Shown: piece by piece, positions 25,288 through 34,134 of the stretch
How positions within the stretch are numbered: position 1 is the stretch's first letter
Layout: each line of letters starts with the position of its first letter
From: FEN-1219 sp963728995
Lineage (GTDB): Bacteria > Pseudomonadota > Gammaproteobacteria > Steroidobacterales > Rariloculaceae
Assembly (NCBI GenBank): GCA_963728995.1
Contig: CAVSMD010000007.1
Span: forward strand, 124,001 to 188,000
DNA length: 64,000 nucleotides
Reading direction: 5' to 3'
Notes under the pieces: generated by a model
Database searches by the model: none
Told to the model about the DNA's origin: nothing
The model's input: the letters and a program-made list of their open reading frames with translations, nothing else
Made by a program: the position numbers and the translations under genes

Positions 25288-27496
25288 TTAAGTGCGCGGC
25301 CGCCGGCGGCGGCCGAGGCCGAGCGCGCCGAGCAGCGCCACGAGCTCGAGCGCTCCCGTGGCCCCGCCGCCGCCCGAGGAGGCTTGCGGTGCGGGCGCCG
25401 GCGCAGGGGGCGTCACGGTGACCTGAGCCGTGCCGAAACGCGTCGCATCCGCCGTCCATGCGGCCGTGACGACCACGTTCAGCGCCGCGGCGACCGAGGC
25501 CGGCGCGGTGTAGAAGCCGGCCGCCGTGATCGTACCGACGGTGCTATCGCCGCCGGGCACGCCGTTCACGCTCCACTCGACGGCGGTGTTCGTCGAGTTG
25601 GCCACGGTCGCGGCAAACGCTTGCGCGGCCCCGGCCTGGACGCTCGCGACATTCGGCGCGACCGTCACCATGACGATGAGGCACGGATTCGTCCCGGCCG
25701 ACGCGGACGCGCTCGCGGCCGTGGTCGGCGTCACGGAGACGACGGCGGTATCCTGGCGACCCGCGTCGTCGGTCACCGTCACGCAGACGATCGTGCTGCC
25801 CGACGTCGGCGCCACGACGTTGACCGCGGGCTGATCCGGGGCCGATGCCAGGCTCGTGCCCAGCCACGAGTAGGTGGCGAGCGAATGGCCATCCGCCGCC
25901 GTGCTGGCCACGGCCGACAGCGCCAGGCTCTGCCCCGGGCTCACCGTGCTCGGCAACGTGACGACGGCGATCGGCCGCGACGCCGCGAGGACCGCGCCTT
26001 GGGCGTTCGCCATGCCGGCCCCGCACGTGCCGGACGTGCAGTTGCACTCCGCGACCTGCAGGTCGTTCTGACCCGTCGGCACGTGACACTGCGGCACGGT
26101 GGGATCCGTCGAGACGGGGAACGCGGCGACACCCTCGATGAGCCGCGCGCGCACCTGCGCGGCACTCAGCGCGCCGTTCGCCGAGAGCATCAGGCCGCCG
26201 ATGCCCGCCACGATCGGCGCCGAGAAGCTCGTGCCGACGCTGATATTGAAGCCGTCCGTGTAATCGTTGGCACCGGGCGCCGTCGCCCCGAGGTTCGTGG
26301 TGGTGTTGATCGGGTAGAGACACGGGCCGCTCAAGTTCACGCAATTCCCGGCCGGTGCCGAGAGCGCGACCGCCGGCCCCAGGCTGCTGTAGCCGACCTT
26401 CGTGCCGACGTGCCGTATGCCGCCGACGCCCACGGCGCCCTGGCAGTTGGCGGGTGTATCGACGGGGCCGCCCTCGTTACCGGCCGACGCGACCACGACG
26501 ACGCCGGCGTTGGCCAGCTCGGCGATCACGTCGCGGTAGGCGGTCGTGCACGCGCCGGTCGCGCCGAGGCTCAGATTCTCGATGCGGGCCCGGTACGGGG
26601 GGCTGAAGGCCCGGGACGTCCAGGCCGGCCGCCCAGCGCATGCCCGCGAGAATGTCCGAGTCGAAGCCGCCGCATTTGCCGAGGACGCGCACCGGCAGGA
26701 TCCACGGATTCCAGGTGGCGCCGCTGATGCCCACGGCGTTGTTCGCGCTCGCGCCGATGATCCCTGCCACGCGCGTGCCATGCCACGAGCTGGACGAGAC
26801 GTCGCAGTCGCTGAACTTCTGGGTGCCCACATCCGTCTGCGACACGAAGTCGCCGGGGTCCGTGGCGTCGGCATCGCGGCCGTCGCCGTCGTTCGCGACG
26901 TCGGCGTCGCTGACGAAGTCGTAACCGTCCAGCAATCGTCCGCCCTGCCCCACGCGGCCGAGATCGGGATGGTCGTAGCGCACGCCCGTGTCGAGCACGG
27001 CGATCACGATCGCGTCGCTGCCGGTCGTCGTATCCCACGCGTGCTCCGCGTCGACCGCGGACGGCGTCGCCGCGGCGCTGCGCAGATACCACTGCTGCGC
27101 GAACCGTGGGTCGTTCGGGACCGCATGCGCATAGCGGCGCCGATCCGGCTCTGCGTACTCGACACCGTCGTCGGCCTCGAGCCGCGCGAGCTGCGCATTC
27201 ATCGGTTGCGAAGCGTCGAGCTCGAGCACCTGCAGCCCCGCGCCGAGCTCGCGCGCGTGCGCGACCCGCACGCCCGTGCGCGCCGCAAGCGCGGCCACGC
27301 GATCGGCGGCCGCCAGGGCCTGAACGCGGCCGTTCGGCGCAGCGGCGCGCAGCTTCACGATCACGCGCGAGCCGCCGTCGCCTGCGGCCGCCGGCGCCCT
27401 GCGAACGGGATTCCGCTCCTGCGCCTGGCTCGTCGAGCCGACCAGCAGCAGCGCCGCGAGCATCCAGAACGTGCGTGGCATGCGGTTCTTCTTCAC
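25288..27496 (-). CDS. S8 subtilisin-like protease with GlyGly-CTERM-type tail, frameshifted
   Basis: An exported serine protease of about 735 residues once one base is removed. Signal peptide at 7-26; I9-type prodomain at about 44-122, ending EPDRRRYAH. Catalytic residues: D169 (VIAVLDTGVRYDHPDL), H239 (SSWHGTRVAG) and, in the second frame, Ser in GTSFSAPIVAG. Immunoglobulin/PKD-like modules follow. The C-terminus reads SSGGGGATGALELVALLGAL and then RRRR, a GlyGly-CTERM sorting signal cleaved by rhombosortase in gammaproteobacteria. The frame breaks at the G6 run 26597-26602 between AAGLDVPG and YRARIENLSLG, where one surplus base fits. GTG 27496 abuts the upstream stop; ATG 27481 is an alternative start. 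Confidence 0.8.
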
Positions 27497-27850
27497 CTAG
27501 TGGGGAAACCGGCGACGATCGGGATCGGCGGCGCGCACTCGCTCATCGGCACGAACGCGCGTAAGCCCCGCGTCGCACGCGGCGTCCGGTCCATCGGCCG
27601 CGAGATCGACGACGTAGGCATCGGGCATCAGGCGATCGACGACCGTGAGCCGGACACGCGCGGCCGTCGCAACTGCGGCGACGGTGGCCGCGTCGGCCAC
27701 GGCCGTGAAGCTGACGATCACGCGGCGCTGGCACACGTGTGCGGCATTCGCGTCGGATCGGTCCGGCGGCTGCGCGCACGCTTGAGCCAGCAGCACGGTG
27801 CCGAGCGCTACGCCGAGCGCCGCAAGCCGCGAACACCATGCCCTCGCCAA
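27497..27850 (-). CDS. stand-alone I9/propeptide-like exported protein, probable partner of the S8 protease
   Basis: A small exported protein of 117 residues with a signal (LAALGVALGTVLLAQACA). The mature part is built like the prodomain of the adjacent protease: RVIVSFTAVADAATVAAVA matches RVIVKLRAAAP of the protease. The end, ADPDRRRFPH, matches the protease's EPDRRRYAH, which closes its prodomain. The reading is that it is a separate I9-like inhibitor or folding chaperone, known in other subtilisins but usually covalently attached. The TAG stop touches the protease's GTG start, so the two are made together. The Cys near the signal end is not a good lipobox. Function is inferred from similarity and coupling. 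Confidence 0.6.
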   Translation of the reverse strand: MARAWCSRLAALGVALGTVLLAQACAQPPDRSDANAAHVCQRRVIVSFTAVADAATVAAVATAARVRLTVVDRLMPDAYVVDLAADGPDAACDAGLTRVRADERVRAADPDRRRFPH

Positions 27851-28038
27851 GGTCCGTCTCCACCCGCCCGCTCGTCACTGAGTTCACCGATGCTGCGCAA
27901 AAGTTCCAACCCATGCTGCGCGCTCGGTCACACTCACGGCCTACGTGGCGGAAGTGTATGCCCGGACGGCCTGTCGGAGGGTAAACAACTGTTACAGAAG
28001 GCGGCCGGCGTCGCCAAACGCCGACGCCAACGTCCCGC

Positions 28039-29455
28039 TCACTCCATGAGAACGGTGTCGGGATGCTGGGCATACCAACCGAACCAGAAGGCGCGATGCG
28101 CGGCGAGGCGCGGCAGCCTAATGGCCGGATCGAACGTCGCGCTCAGGTAGTCCTCGTCCACGAGCCACGGCCGGCCATCGGCATCGAGCAGCTTGTCGTC
28201 TGCCGTGGTCGTCACGAACCGGTAGTCGCCGCTGGCGTAGACGCGGCTCGCGCCGGCGGGCGACGTGACGACCACGACGTTCGTGCCGGCGACTTGCACA
28301 TGCAGGATCGGGGACTGCGCCAGGCGCGCCGTCGAGATCGCGAACGCCGGCGCCGGCAGGGGCAGCGCGGCCCCTGCGCCCGCGGGGCGTCGTCGACCGG
28401 ATGACGAGCACCTCCGCCTTGTTGGGCAGGCGCCCGTCGCGCAGTGCAACACCGAACATCAGCTCGTCCGTTCCGAAATAGGCGCGGTAGGCTGCACCTT
28501 CGGAGTAGTCCCGCCTGAAGCCGGTATCGAGCGACAGCACGCGCGTATCGGGATGCCGGGCTCGCCACTCGCCCCACGTGGTCGTCACCACCGGTAGCGC
28601 GGTGAGCCTGAGCTTCAGCTGCACGAGCGGCCCGACCACCGGCTCGCCCGTCAGGCTCGACCAGAGGCTTGCCGTCTCCTGATCGAACATCAGCTTGTTC
28701 GAGCGATACAGCAGCCCGCTCGTGCCGAAGGTCAACACCTTGCCGCCTGCCCGTGCGTCGAACGGAATCACGGTGCCGCAGAGCGTGCAGTAGACGATGG
28801 CGAGCTCGCGTTCGCCCACGCGATCGAGCGCCAGCTCGTGCCACGCGAGAATTCGCTTCGGATAGGCCCGCGGCTCGCCGTCGACGAACAGGCCGAACAC
28901 GACGTTGTCGTCCTCGAGGTAGGTGGCCTCCTCTGCCGCAACCTGCTTCGGGTGATCGAGCGGCGGAATGCCGTTGATCGACACGCCGCCCCAAACGATC
29001 TCGTCGAGTCTAATCGTGGGCTGCACGGCCGCGCGAAAGAACACGACAAACCGCGGATCGAGCAGCGCGTACAGTCGCCCCTTGAACTCGCCGTAGCTCG
29101 GATGCGGCTCGTAGGGCTGAGCCCACTCCCACTCTCGCCACTTCGCGATGTCCTCGCCGAACGCTTGGCCGGTCTGTTGCTCGAGGAAGCTCACGAAGTG
29201 CCCCGGCTGCATGAAGGTTTGCCGGTTCAGGTCGCGCGTGCGCTCCACGAGATCGAGGAGATCCACGAGCATCGATGCATAGCCAGCCCGCCACGAGGCC
29301 GCAATCTCGCCCTGAGCCTCGGTTGCGCGACGCCTGTTGCCAGACGCCGCGTCCAGGAACGCCTGGACACCGGGCTCTGCCGGCTGCGCGAAGACCGTCG
29401 CCGCCCAGGCGCAGGCGACGAGTGCCGTGATCGCACGTATGACTCCGACGGCCAT
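28039..29455 (-). CDS. DUF3179 exported protein, frameshifted
   Basis: Starts at ATG 29455 with a signal peptide (AITALVACAWAATVFAQ). DUF3179 hallmarks follow: VSINGIPPLDHPKQ, GEPRAYPKRILAWHEL, YCTLCGTVIPFDAR, FGTSGLLYRSNKLMFD, and SLWSSLTGE. The frame breaks near the G4 run 28384-28387: LPNKAEVLVIRSTTP is followed, one base later, by AGAGAALPLPAPAFAIS and then VQVAGTNVVVVTSPAGASRVYA up to a stop at 28039. Dropping one base gives about 471 residues, usual for the family with its N-terminal extension. The function of DUF3179 is unknown. It is a single gene, with a 188-base gap to the protease pair. Confidence 0.72.
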
Positions 29456-29505
29456 GGCTCTCCGAAACGGCGAAGTAAAGAGTGAAATCTACTACGCGCT
29501 CCACG

Positions 29506-29536
29506 AAAAAGGGCCGCCGGCTCGCACCGACGGCCC
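29506..29536 (-). terminator. rho-independent terminator on the minus strand
   Basis: A ten-pair stem (29511-29520 with 29527-29536, one mismatch) around a six-base loop is followed, on the minus strand, by five U (29510-29506). It lies just after the relic of a TonB-receptor gene and about 180 bases after the MetE-like gene, so it would stop leftward transcription before the DUF3179 gene. Confidence 0.75.
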
Positions 29537-29572
29537 TTGCCGTTCACGTTTCGACGGTGAAGGTCTGGCGGT

Positions 29573-29638
29573 CTAGAACTTCATCCTCATACGAATGCCC
29601 GTGACTCGCGGATCGCCGTACAGGACTGTTATGCGGTA
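29573..29638 (-). pseudogene. C-terminal relic of a TonB-dependent receptor
   Basis: A 21-codon open stretch ends in LYGDPRVTGIRMRMKF and a TAG at 29575-29573. This is the characteristic last strand of TonB-dependent receptors (a YGDPRxxGxRxxxxF end with terminal Phe). It is preceded in frame by TAA at 29641, and no other receptor sequence is found in any frame upstream, where the MetE-like gene begins 82 bases away. It is followed by a good terminator. The simplest reading is that a receptor gene was deleted, leaving its last strand and terminator. An assembly join is the other possibility. Confidence 0.6.
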
Positions 29639-29719
29639 TTACGAACCCGGCAAGCGTGCCTGACGACGGCATCGTGCGCAAGCGCGGCTTGATCTGGACG
29701 GACTGCCGGCGACAGCCGA

Positions 29720-30874
29720 TCAGTTGAACCCGAGCGCGCGGCTCGCCAGGGCCGCGCCCTCGACCAGCGACTTGAGCTTCGCCCACGCAATCTGCGCGTG
29801 GCAACGCAGACCGAGGCCGCAGTCGGTCGACGCGATCACGTTCTCCCGGCCGACGATCTTCGCGAATCGCTGGATGCGCTGCGAGACGAGCTCGGGGTGC
29901 TCGACGAGCGGCGTCGAATGCGTGACGACGCCGGGCGCCAGGATCTTGCCTTCCGGCAGCTGCACGGTTTCCCACAGCAGGTACTCGTGCTCGTGGCGCG
30001 CATTGGCCGCCTCGAACAGATACGTCTGCGCCTTCACCGCCAGCATCACGTCGACCATGTCGGCCATCGGGATGTCGTGCGCGTGCGGACCGTGCCAGCT
30101 GCCCCAGCATAGGTGGTAACGCGTTTGCTCCTCCGGCACGTTCTGCAGGGCGTGGTTCAGCACCTCGACGCGCTGCATGCAGTAGCGCCGGTACGCGTCC
30201 TTCCCCATCCCGATCCCGATCCGATCCCACAGCGCGGGCAACCAGGCGTCGTCCACCTGCACGAGCAACCCGGCGGCGGCGATCGCCTCGTACTCGACCT
30301 TGAGCGCATCGGCGAGACCGTAGAGAAAGTCCTTCTCGCTCTCGTAGTGCTCGTTCCTGCGACCGACCTCGACGCTGGCGGGCGCCGTCGTGGTGAGAAA
30401 CGCATCGCCGACCTGCACGGCTCCGAGCGCACCGCACAGCGTGCCGATCTCGCGCGTCAGCGCCGCCTGCCCCGTGTAGCGAATCGGAGCCGTGCAGCGC
30501 CAGTCGACGACGCGCGAGGTCTGGACCGGGGCGCTGGCCGTCTGCTCGAACAGCGTGCCGCCCGCCATGGCCTTGTTGTAAAAGTCCTCGAACTCGACCC
30601 AGTCCCGACTCGACCGGAGCAACCGCAGCGTGCCTTCGGCCGGCAGCGCCTCGAAGCCGGACAGGCGGGAATTGATGAACGCCACCCAGTTGCCGCCCTT
30701 CGTGAGCTCGCCTTCGTTGACGATGTCGATCCCGGCGTCGCGCTGCTGCGCCACGACCTCGGCGACGATCCCGCGCAGTCGCTCGTCGTCCACGTCGTCG
30801 CCCCCCCAGGCCTCTTGCGGCCCCGGGAGCGCCCCCACGTGGGTGGTCAGGATCTTGTCGGTGCTGCGTCGCAT
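29720..30874 (-). CDS. cobalamin-independent methionine synthase II-like protein
   Basis: A protein of 384 residues in the MetE C-terminal-like (UROD/MetE) family, which includes vitamin-B12-independent methyltransferases and epoxyalkane:CoM transferase relatives. It begins TDKILTTHVGALPGP, a typical first strand with the H-V-G motif. Later motifs are DIVNEGELTKGGNW, YHLCWGSWHGPHAHDIP and NVIASTDCGLGLRCH. The His and Cys residues of the last two are the expected zinc ligands. Lacking the N-terminal half of MetE, it is not a full methionine synthase; the methyl donor and acceptor cannot be told. It is divergent from the HTH-TPR regulator gene. Confidence 0.85.
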   Translation of the reverse strand: MRRSTDKILTTHVGALPGPQEAWGGDDVDDERLRGIVAEVVAQQRDAGIDIVNEGELTKGGNWVAFINSRLSGFEALPAEGTLRLLRSSRDWVEFEDFYNKAMAGGTLFEQTASAPVQTSRVVDWRCTAPIRYTGQAALTREIGTLCGALGAVQVGDAFLTTTAPASVEVGRRNEHYESEKDFLYGLADALKVEYEAIAAAGLLVQVDDAWLPALWDRIGIGMGKDAYRRYCMQRVEVLNHALQNVPEEQTRYHLCWGSWHGPHAHDIPMADMVDVMLAVKAQTYLFEAANARHEHEYLLWETVQLPEGKILAPGVVTHSTPLVEHPELVSQRIQRFAKIVGRENVIASTDCGLGLRCHAQIAWAKLKSLVEGAALASRALGFN

Positions 30875-30937
30875 GGATTCCCCTTACCCTACGACCGAGC
30901 GACGACAGTCGTGCACTCGGTGCCGGCTCGGCCCCTA

Positions 30938-30943
30938 TATAAT
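30938..30943 (+). promoter_or_regulatory. candidate -10 element for the HTH-TPR gene
   Basis: A perfect TATAAT lies at 30938-30943, 33 bases ahead of the GTG at 30976, in the 101-base divergent gap. No good -35 is visible at 17 bases. The AT-rich core could also serve the divergent MetE-like gene. Confidence 0.4.
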
Positions 30944-30975
30944 TCGCCGCAGAACACACCCTTGCAACAAAGGCC

Positions 30976-32655
30976 GTGGCAGCAACGCCCTCCAGACCGG
31001 AGATCGAGCAGGCTCTGGCGAAGATTCTCGCGAGCCAGGGCTTCGCGCAGTCCACTCGGCTGACCACGTTTCTGCGATTCGTCGTCGACGAAACGCTCGC
31101 GGAGCGCGGCGAGCGGCTCAAGGGCTACACGATCGCGACCGAGGTGTTCGGCAAACCGGCGGACTTCGATGCCAACACCGATCCCTACGTGCGAGTCGAA
31201 GCCGCTCGCCTGCGGCAACGGCTGGGCGAGTACTACACCGCCGACGGCGCTCGCGACGCGGTGCGCATCGAGCTCAAGCGCGGCCACTATGCACCGCAGT
31301 TCAGCTATGGCACCGAGGTCGGCGCGCCGCGGCAGGGCGCTCCCGGCACCGCGACGCCGCCGCGCGAAAGACCGCTTCCCAGGGGACGCGTCGCGGTGAT
31401 TGCCGTCGTTCTCGCCGTGGCCCTCGCGACCCTCGTGTGGCGCGTGCGCGATGGCGTCGGGCCGGCACCCGTTCGCGGGCCCACGCGCGTGCTGGTGCAG
31501 GCGTTCCAGAACGTGGGTGATGCCGAGTTCGACTACTTTGCTCATGGGCTCACCGAGGAGATCCTCGTGAATCTCAGTGCGCGGTTCGACTCGCACTCCT
31601 TCGAGCGCTACGCGGTGGCCTCCGCACCGGACGGTAGCCTACTGAACGTCGAGGAGGTGGCGCCCGACTATGTTCTGACGGGCACCGTATCTCGCTCCGG
31701 CAACATCGTCCGAGCCACCGCGCGTCTGACGCAGACCGGAGCGGCTCGCCAGGTCTGGGCGAACCGCTACGAAGGCTCGCTGTCATCCGGGAATTTCTTC
31801 AACATCCAGGCGCGCATCGCCGACGAAGTGGCCACCGTGATCACGGAGCCCCTGGGGGCCGTCAGCGATGCCGAGACCGTGCGCAGCGCCCAGAATCCCG
31901 AGGAGACGCTCGACTCCTACGATTGCCGTCTACGCTATCTCTACGCGTTGCAAACGCTGGCCCCCGAGGCGCAAGCGCCTGCGAGAGCGTGTCTCGAGCG
32001 GCTCGGCACCACGTCCGTCGATTTGGCGATGCTGTCGCTGCTGTATCGCTGGGAGTACGAGGGCGGCTACGACTTGCGCGACGACAGGCCAGCGTCGATC
32101 GAACGCGCCCGCGCCGCGGCGCTGCGCGCGATCGAGCTCGACCATCGCAATTCGCTCGCGTACCACGCGCTGGCGCTCGTGCAGGTCTCGAGCAACGACT
32201 TCGCGGGCGCGCTGGAGTCGACGGAACAGACGCTACAGCACAACCCGAATGCCGCCACGCGCGCCGCGATCGGCGGCAACCTGATTCGGCTCGGTGACGC
32301 CGAGCGCGGCATGAAGATGTGGGAGGCCGCGGTCGCGGAAAGCCCGCGTTCGAGCCCGTACTTCTTTCTCCCGCCGACCTTCTTCTACCTCGAGAAGGGG
32401 GAGTACGCGACGGCCCTGCAGTGGGCCCAACGCGTCGATGCACCGCAGTTCATCGTGAGCCAAGCCATCGTGGCCGCGCTGGCTGCGCGCGTGGGCGAAG
32501 AGGACGTGGCGCGCACCGCGCTTGCACGCCTCTTGGCGCTGCAACCCAAGTTCAGCGAAGTGGGACGAACGCTGATGCACCGGTGGGGGCTGTCAGATCG
32601 CGACATCGACGCGCTCGTCGCAGGGTTCGCGGCGCTCGGAGTCGACGTCGCCTAG
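30976..32655 (+). CDS. HTH-like domain / membrane segment / TolB-like / TPR regulator
   Basis: A protein of 559 residues starting at GTG 30976. Residues 5-115 form a conserved DNA-binding-like module often found in cyclase- or TPR-linked regulators (RPEIEQALAKILASQGFAQS, GYTIATEVFGKPADFDANTD, DPYVRVEAARLRQRLGEYY). A single membrane helix lies at about 138-156 (VAVIAVVLAVALATLVW). It is followed by a TolB/FlgO-like periplasmic domain (VLVQAFQNVGDAEFDYFAHG, LTGTVSRSGNIVRATARL) and then TPR-type helical repeats to the end. The layout resembles CadC/ToxR-like one-component regulators, with a cytoplasmic reader and a periplasmic sensor. Targets and signal are unknown; the divergent gene is a candidate. 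Confidence 0.75.
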   Translation: MAATPSRPEIEQALAKILASQGFAQSTRLTTFLRFVVDETLAERGERLKGYTIATEVFGKPADFDANTDPYVRVEAARLRQRLGEYYTADGARDAVRIELKRGHYAPQFSYGTEVGAPRQGAPGTATPPRERPLPRGRVAVIAVVLAVALATLVWRVRDGVGPAPVRGPTRVLVQAFQNVGDAEFDYFAHGLTEEILVNLSARFDSHSFERYAVASAPDGSLLNVEEVAPDYVLTGTVSRSGNIVRATARLTQTGAARQVWANRYEGSLSSGNFFNIQARIADEVATVITEPLGAVSDAETVRSAQNPEETLDSYDCRLRYLYALQTLAPEAQAPARACLERLGTTSVDLAMLSLLYRWEYEGGYDLRDDRPASIERARAAALRAIELDHRNSLAYHALALVQVSSNDFAGALESTEQTLQHNPNAATRAAIGGNLIRLGDAERGMKMWEAAVAESPRSSPYFFLPPTFFYLEKGEYATALQWAQRVDAPQFIVSQAIVAALAARVGEEDVARTALARLLALQPKFSEVGRTLMHRWGLSDRDIDALVAGFAALGVDVA

Positions 32656-32820
32656 GGAACCTGCCGGGGTCCTCGACCGTGATTGCCACTTCGAGATGCC
32701 CGGCGTCCGGCCTGCGAAACCGCTCGATCAGGTGCAGATGATCGCTCAAAGGATGCCCCATCTCGTCGAGTTGCTGATTCCATCGAAACCGCGACCCCCT
32801 ACAAGACCCATCGGCCGTCC
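32656..32820. other. intergenic region upstream of the GntR operon
   Basis: This noncoding stretch follows the TPR regulator's stop and leads into the promoter/operator of the GntR-ABC operon. I found no terminator-like hairpin with a T-run and no small gene in it. Confidence 0.4.
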
Positions 32821-32849
32821 TTGACCAGCGCCCTCGTGTGTATTAGTGT
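32821..32849 (+). promoter_or_regulatory. promoter of the GntR-ABC operon
   Basis: TTGACC (32821-32826) and TAGTGT (32844-32849) are 17 bases apart. The -10 lies inside the operator palindrome (32838-32859), which fits direct repression by the GntR-family product. The start would fall near 32856, about 27 bases before the GTG. Confidence 0.5.
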
Positions 32850-32859
32850 CCTGATACAC
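32838..32859. promoter_or_regulatory. palindromic operator, YtrA/GntR type
   Basis: GTGTATTAG (32838-32846), four bases, then CTGATACAC (32851-32859) form an inverted repeat with 8 of 9 pairs matched. The GTGTA...TACAC outline is the consensus of operators bound by the YtrA subfamily of GntR regulators. It ends 24 bases before the gene for such a regulator, so autoregulation is likely. Confidence 0.75.
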
Positions 32860-32882
32860 CTAGACCACTACGGCGCAACCGC

Positions 32883-33263
32883 GTGTTCATTCTGAACCCA
32901 CAGTCCGGCATTCCGCTCTATCGACAGGTCGTGGAGCAGGTCAAACGGCTGATCCGGGGGGGCCAGCTCTCGGCCGGCAGCGAGCTGCCCTCGGTTCGCG
33001 AGGTCGCGCACGAGCACTCCGTGAATCCCATGACGATCTCCCGCGCCTACGCGCTGCTCGAGCAGGAGGGTTTCCTGGAACGGCAGCGCGGCAAGCCCAT
33101 GCGCGTCGCCGCACGGCAACGCAGCCAGGCAACCCTCGCCAAGCGGCTCGAGCACGTCGAGAAGTCCGTCGAGGAGCTCGTGCTCGCGGCCCGCCAGCTC
33201 GAGCTCACCAAGAAAGACGTCGCCAAGCTGCTCAACGACAAGTGGGAGGACGGCAATGATTGA
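32883..33263 (+). CDS. GntR-family repressor, YtrA subfamily
   Basis: A regulator of 126 residues starting at GTG 32883. The N-terminal winged helix has the GntR signature (PLYRQVVEQVKRLIRGGQLS, SVREVAHEHSVNPMTISRAY, LLEQEGFL). A short helical tail (about 50 residues) takes the place of a ligand-binding domain, as in the YtrA subfamily, which control linked ABC transporters. The coding region overlaps the ABC ATPase by 8 bases. With the operator just upstream, it most likely represses its own operon. The inducer is unknown; in relatives it is often cell-envelope stress or peptide antibiotics. Confidence 0.92.
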   Translation: MFILNPQSGIPLYRQVVEQVKRLIRGGQLSAGSELPSVREVAHEHSVNPMTISRAYALLEQEGFLERQRGKPMRVAARQRSQATLAKRLEHVEKSVEELVLAARQLELTKKDVAKLLNDKWEDGND

Positions 33264-34134
33264 GCCCATCGTCGCGCTCGACAAGCTCACCAAACGATTC
33301 GGGAACAAGACGGCGCTCGGCGACGTGACGGCGAGCATCGCGCCGGGCGATGTCGTCGGCTTGCTCGGCCGCAACGGCGCCGGCAAGACCACGCTGCTCG
33401 AAGTGCTGCTCGGCTTCAGCCCCGCGAGCGCCGGCTCCGTGACGATCTTCGGAGAGAACTGCCTCGAGCTCTCGGCGACTACGAAGGATCGAATCGGCTT
33501 CGTGCCGCAGCAGGACGAGTTGCTCGGTGTGCTCTCCCCCGGGCAGCAGCTCGCGATCGCCGCCGCCTTCCATGACCGCTGGGACGAGGCGCTCGTCGCA
33601 CGCGTGCTCGACGAATGGCAGATCCCGCTCGATCGGCGCATTCATGCGATGTCCGTGGGCGAGCGGCAAAAGCTGTCCGTGCTGCTCGCGCTCGGTCATC
33701 ATCCGGACTTGCTCGTGCTCGACGAGCCGGTCGCGAGCCTCGACCCGATCGCCCGCCGTCAGTTTCTGCGCGAGCTGTTCGAGGCGCCGGAAAATCCCCA
33801 GCGCGCCGTGCTCTTCTCGTCGCACATCGTGTCCGATCTCGAGCGGGCCGCGAACAAGGTGTGGATATTGAAGGACGGGCGGCTTCACTGGCAGGGGAAC
33901 ATCGACGTGCTGAAAGAGACCGTGGTGCGAGTGCACCTGCACGCGAGCTCCCCGTTGCCGACGTCGCTCGACGCGGTCAACGCGTTGACTTACCGGGTCA
34001 GTGGCAACCACGCGACCGCGGCCGTGGTCGATTGGACACCGCACGCGCGCGAGGCGCTCGCGCGGGCGCTGGGCGCCACCATCGAGGTCGAGCCGCTGAG
34101 CCTCGAGGAAATCTTCGTCGAGCTGCACCGATGA
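33256..34134 (+). CDS. ABC transporter ATP-binding protein
   Basis: An ATPase of 292 residues. Walker A is GRNGAGKT, the Q-loop is FVPQQDEL, the signature reads SVGERQK (a variant of LSGGQ), Walker B is LLVLDEP, and the switch His is in LFSSHIVSDLE. About 80 extra residues at the C-terminus (from LHWQGNIDVLKE) are the regulatory tail common in exporter ATPases of the CcmA type. It overlaps the GntR gene at its start, and its TGA overlaps the permease ATG (ATGA). The substrate is unknown; YtrA-linked transporters export or sense drugs. Confidence 0.93.
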   Translation: MIEPIVALDKLTKRFGNKTALGDVTASIAPGDVVGLLGRNGAGKTTLLEVLLGFSPASAGSVTIFGENCLELSATTKDRIGFVPQQDELLGVLSPGQQLAIAAAFHDRWDEALVARVLDEWQIPLDRRIHAMSVGERQKLSVLLALGHHPDLLVLDEPVASLDPIARRQFLRELFEAPENPQRAVLFSSHIVSDLERAANKVWILKDGRLHWQGNIDVLKETVVRVHLHASSPLPTSLDAVNALTYRVSGNHATAAVVDWTPHAREALARALGATIEVEPLSLEEIFVELHR

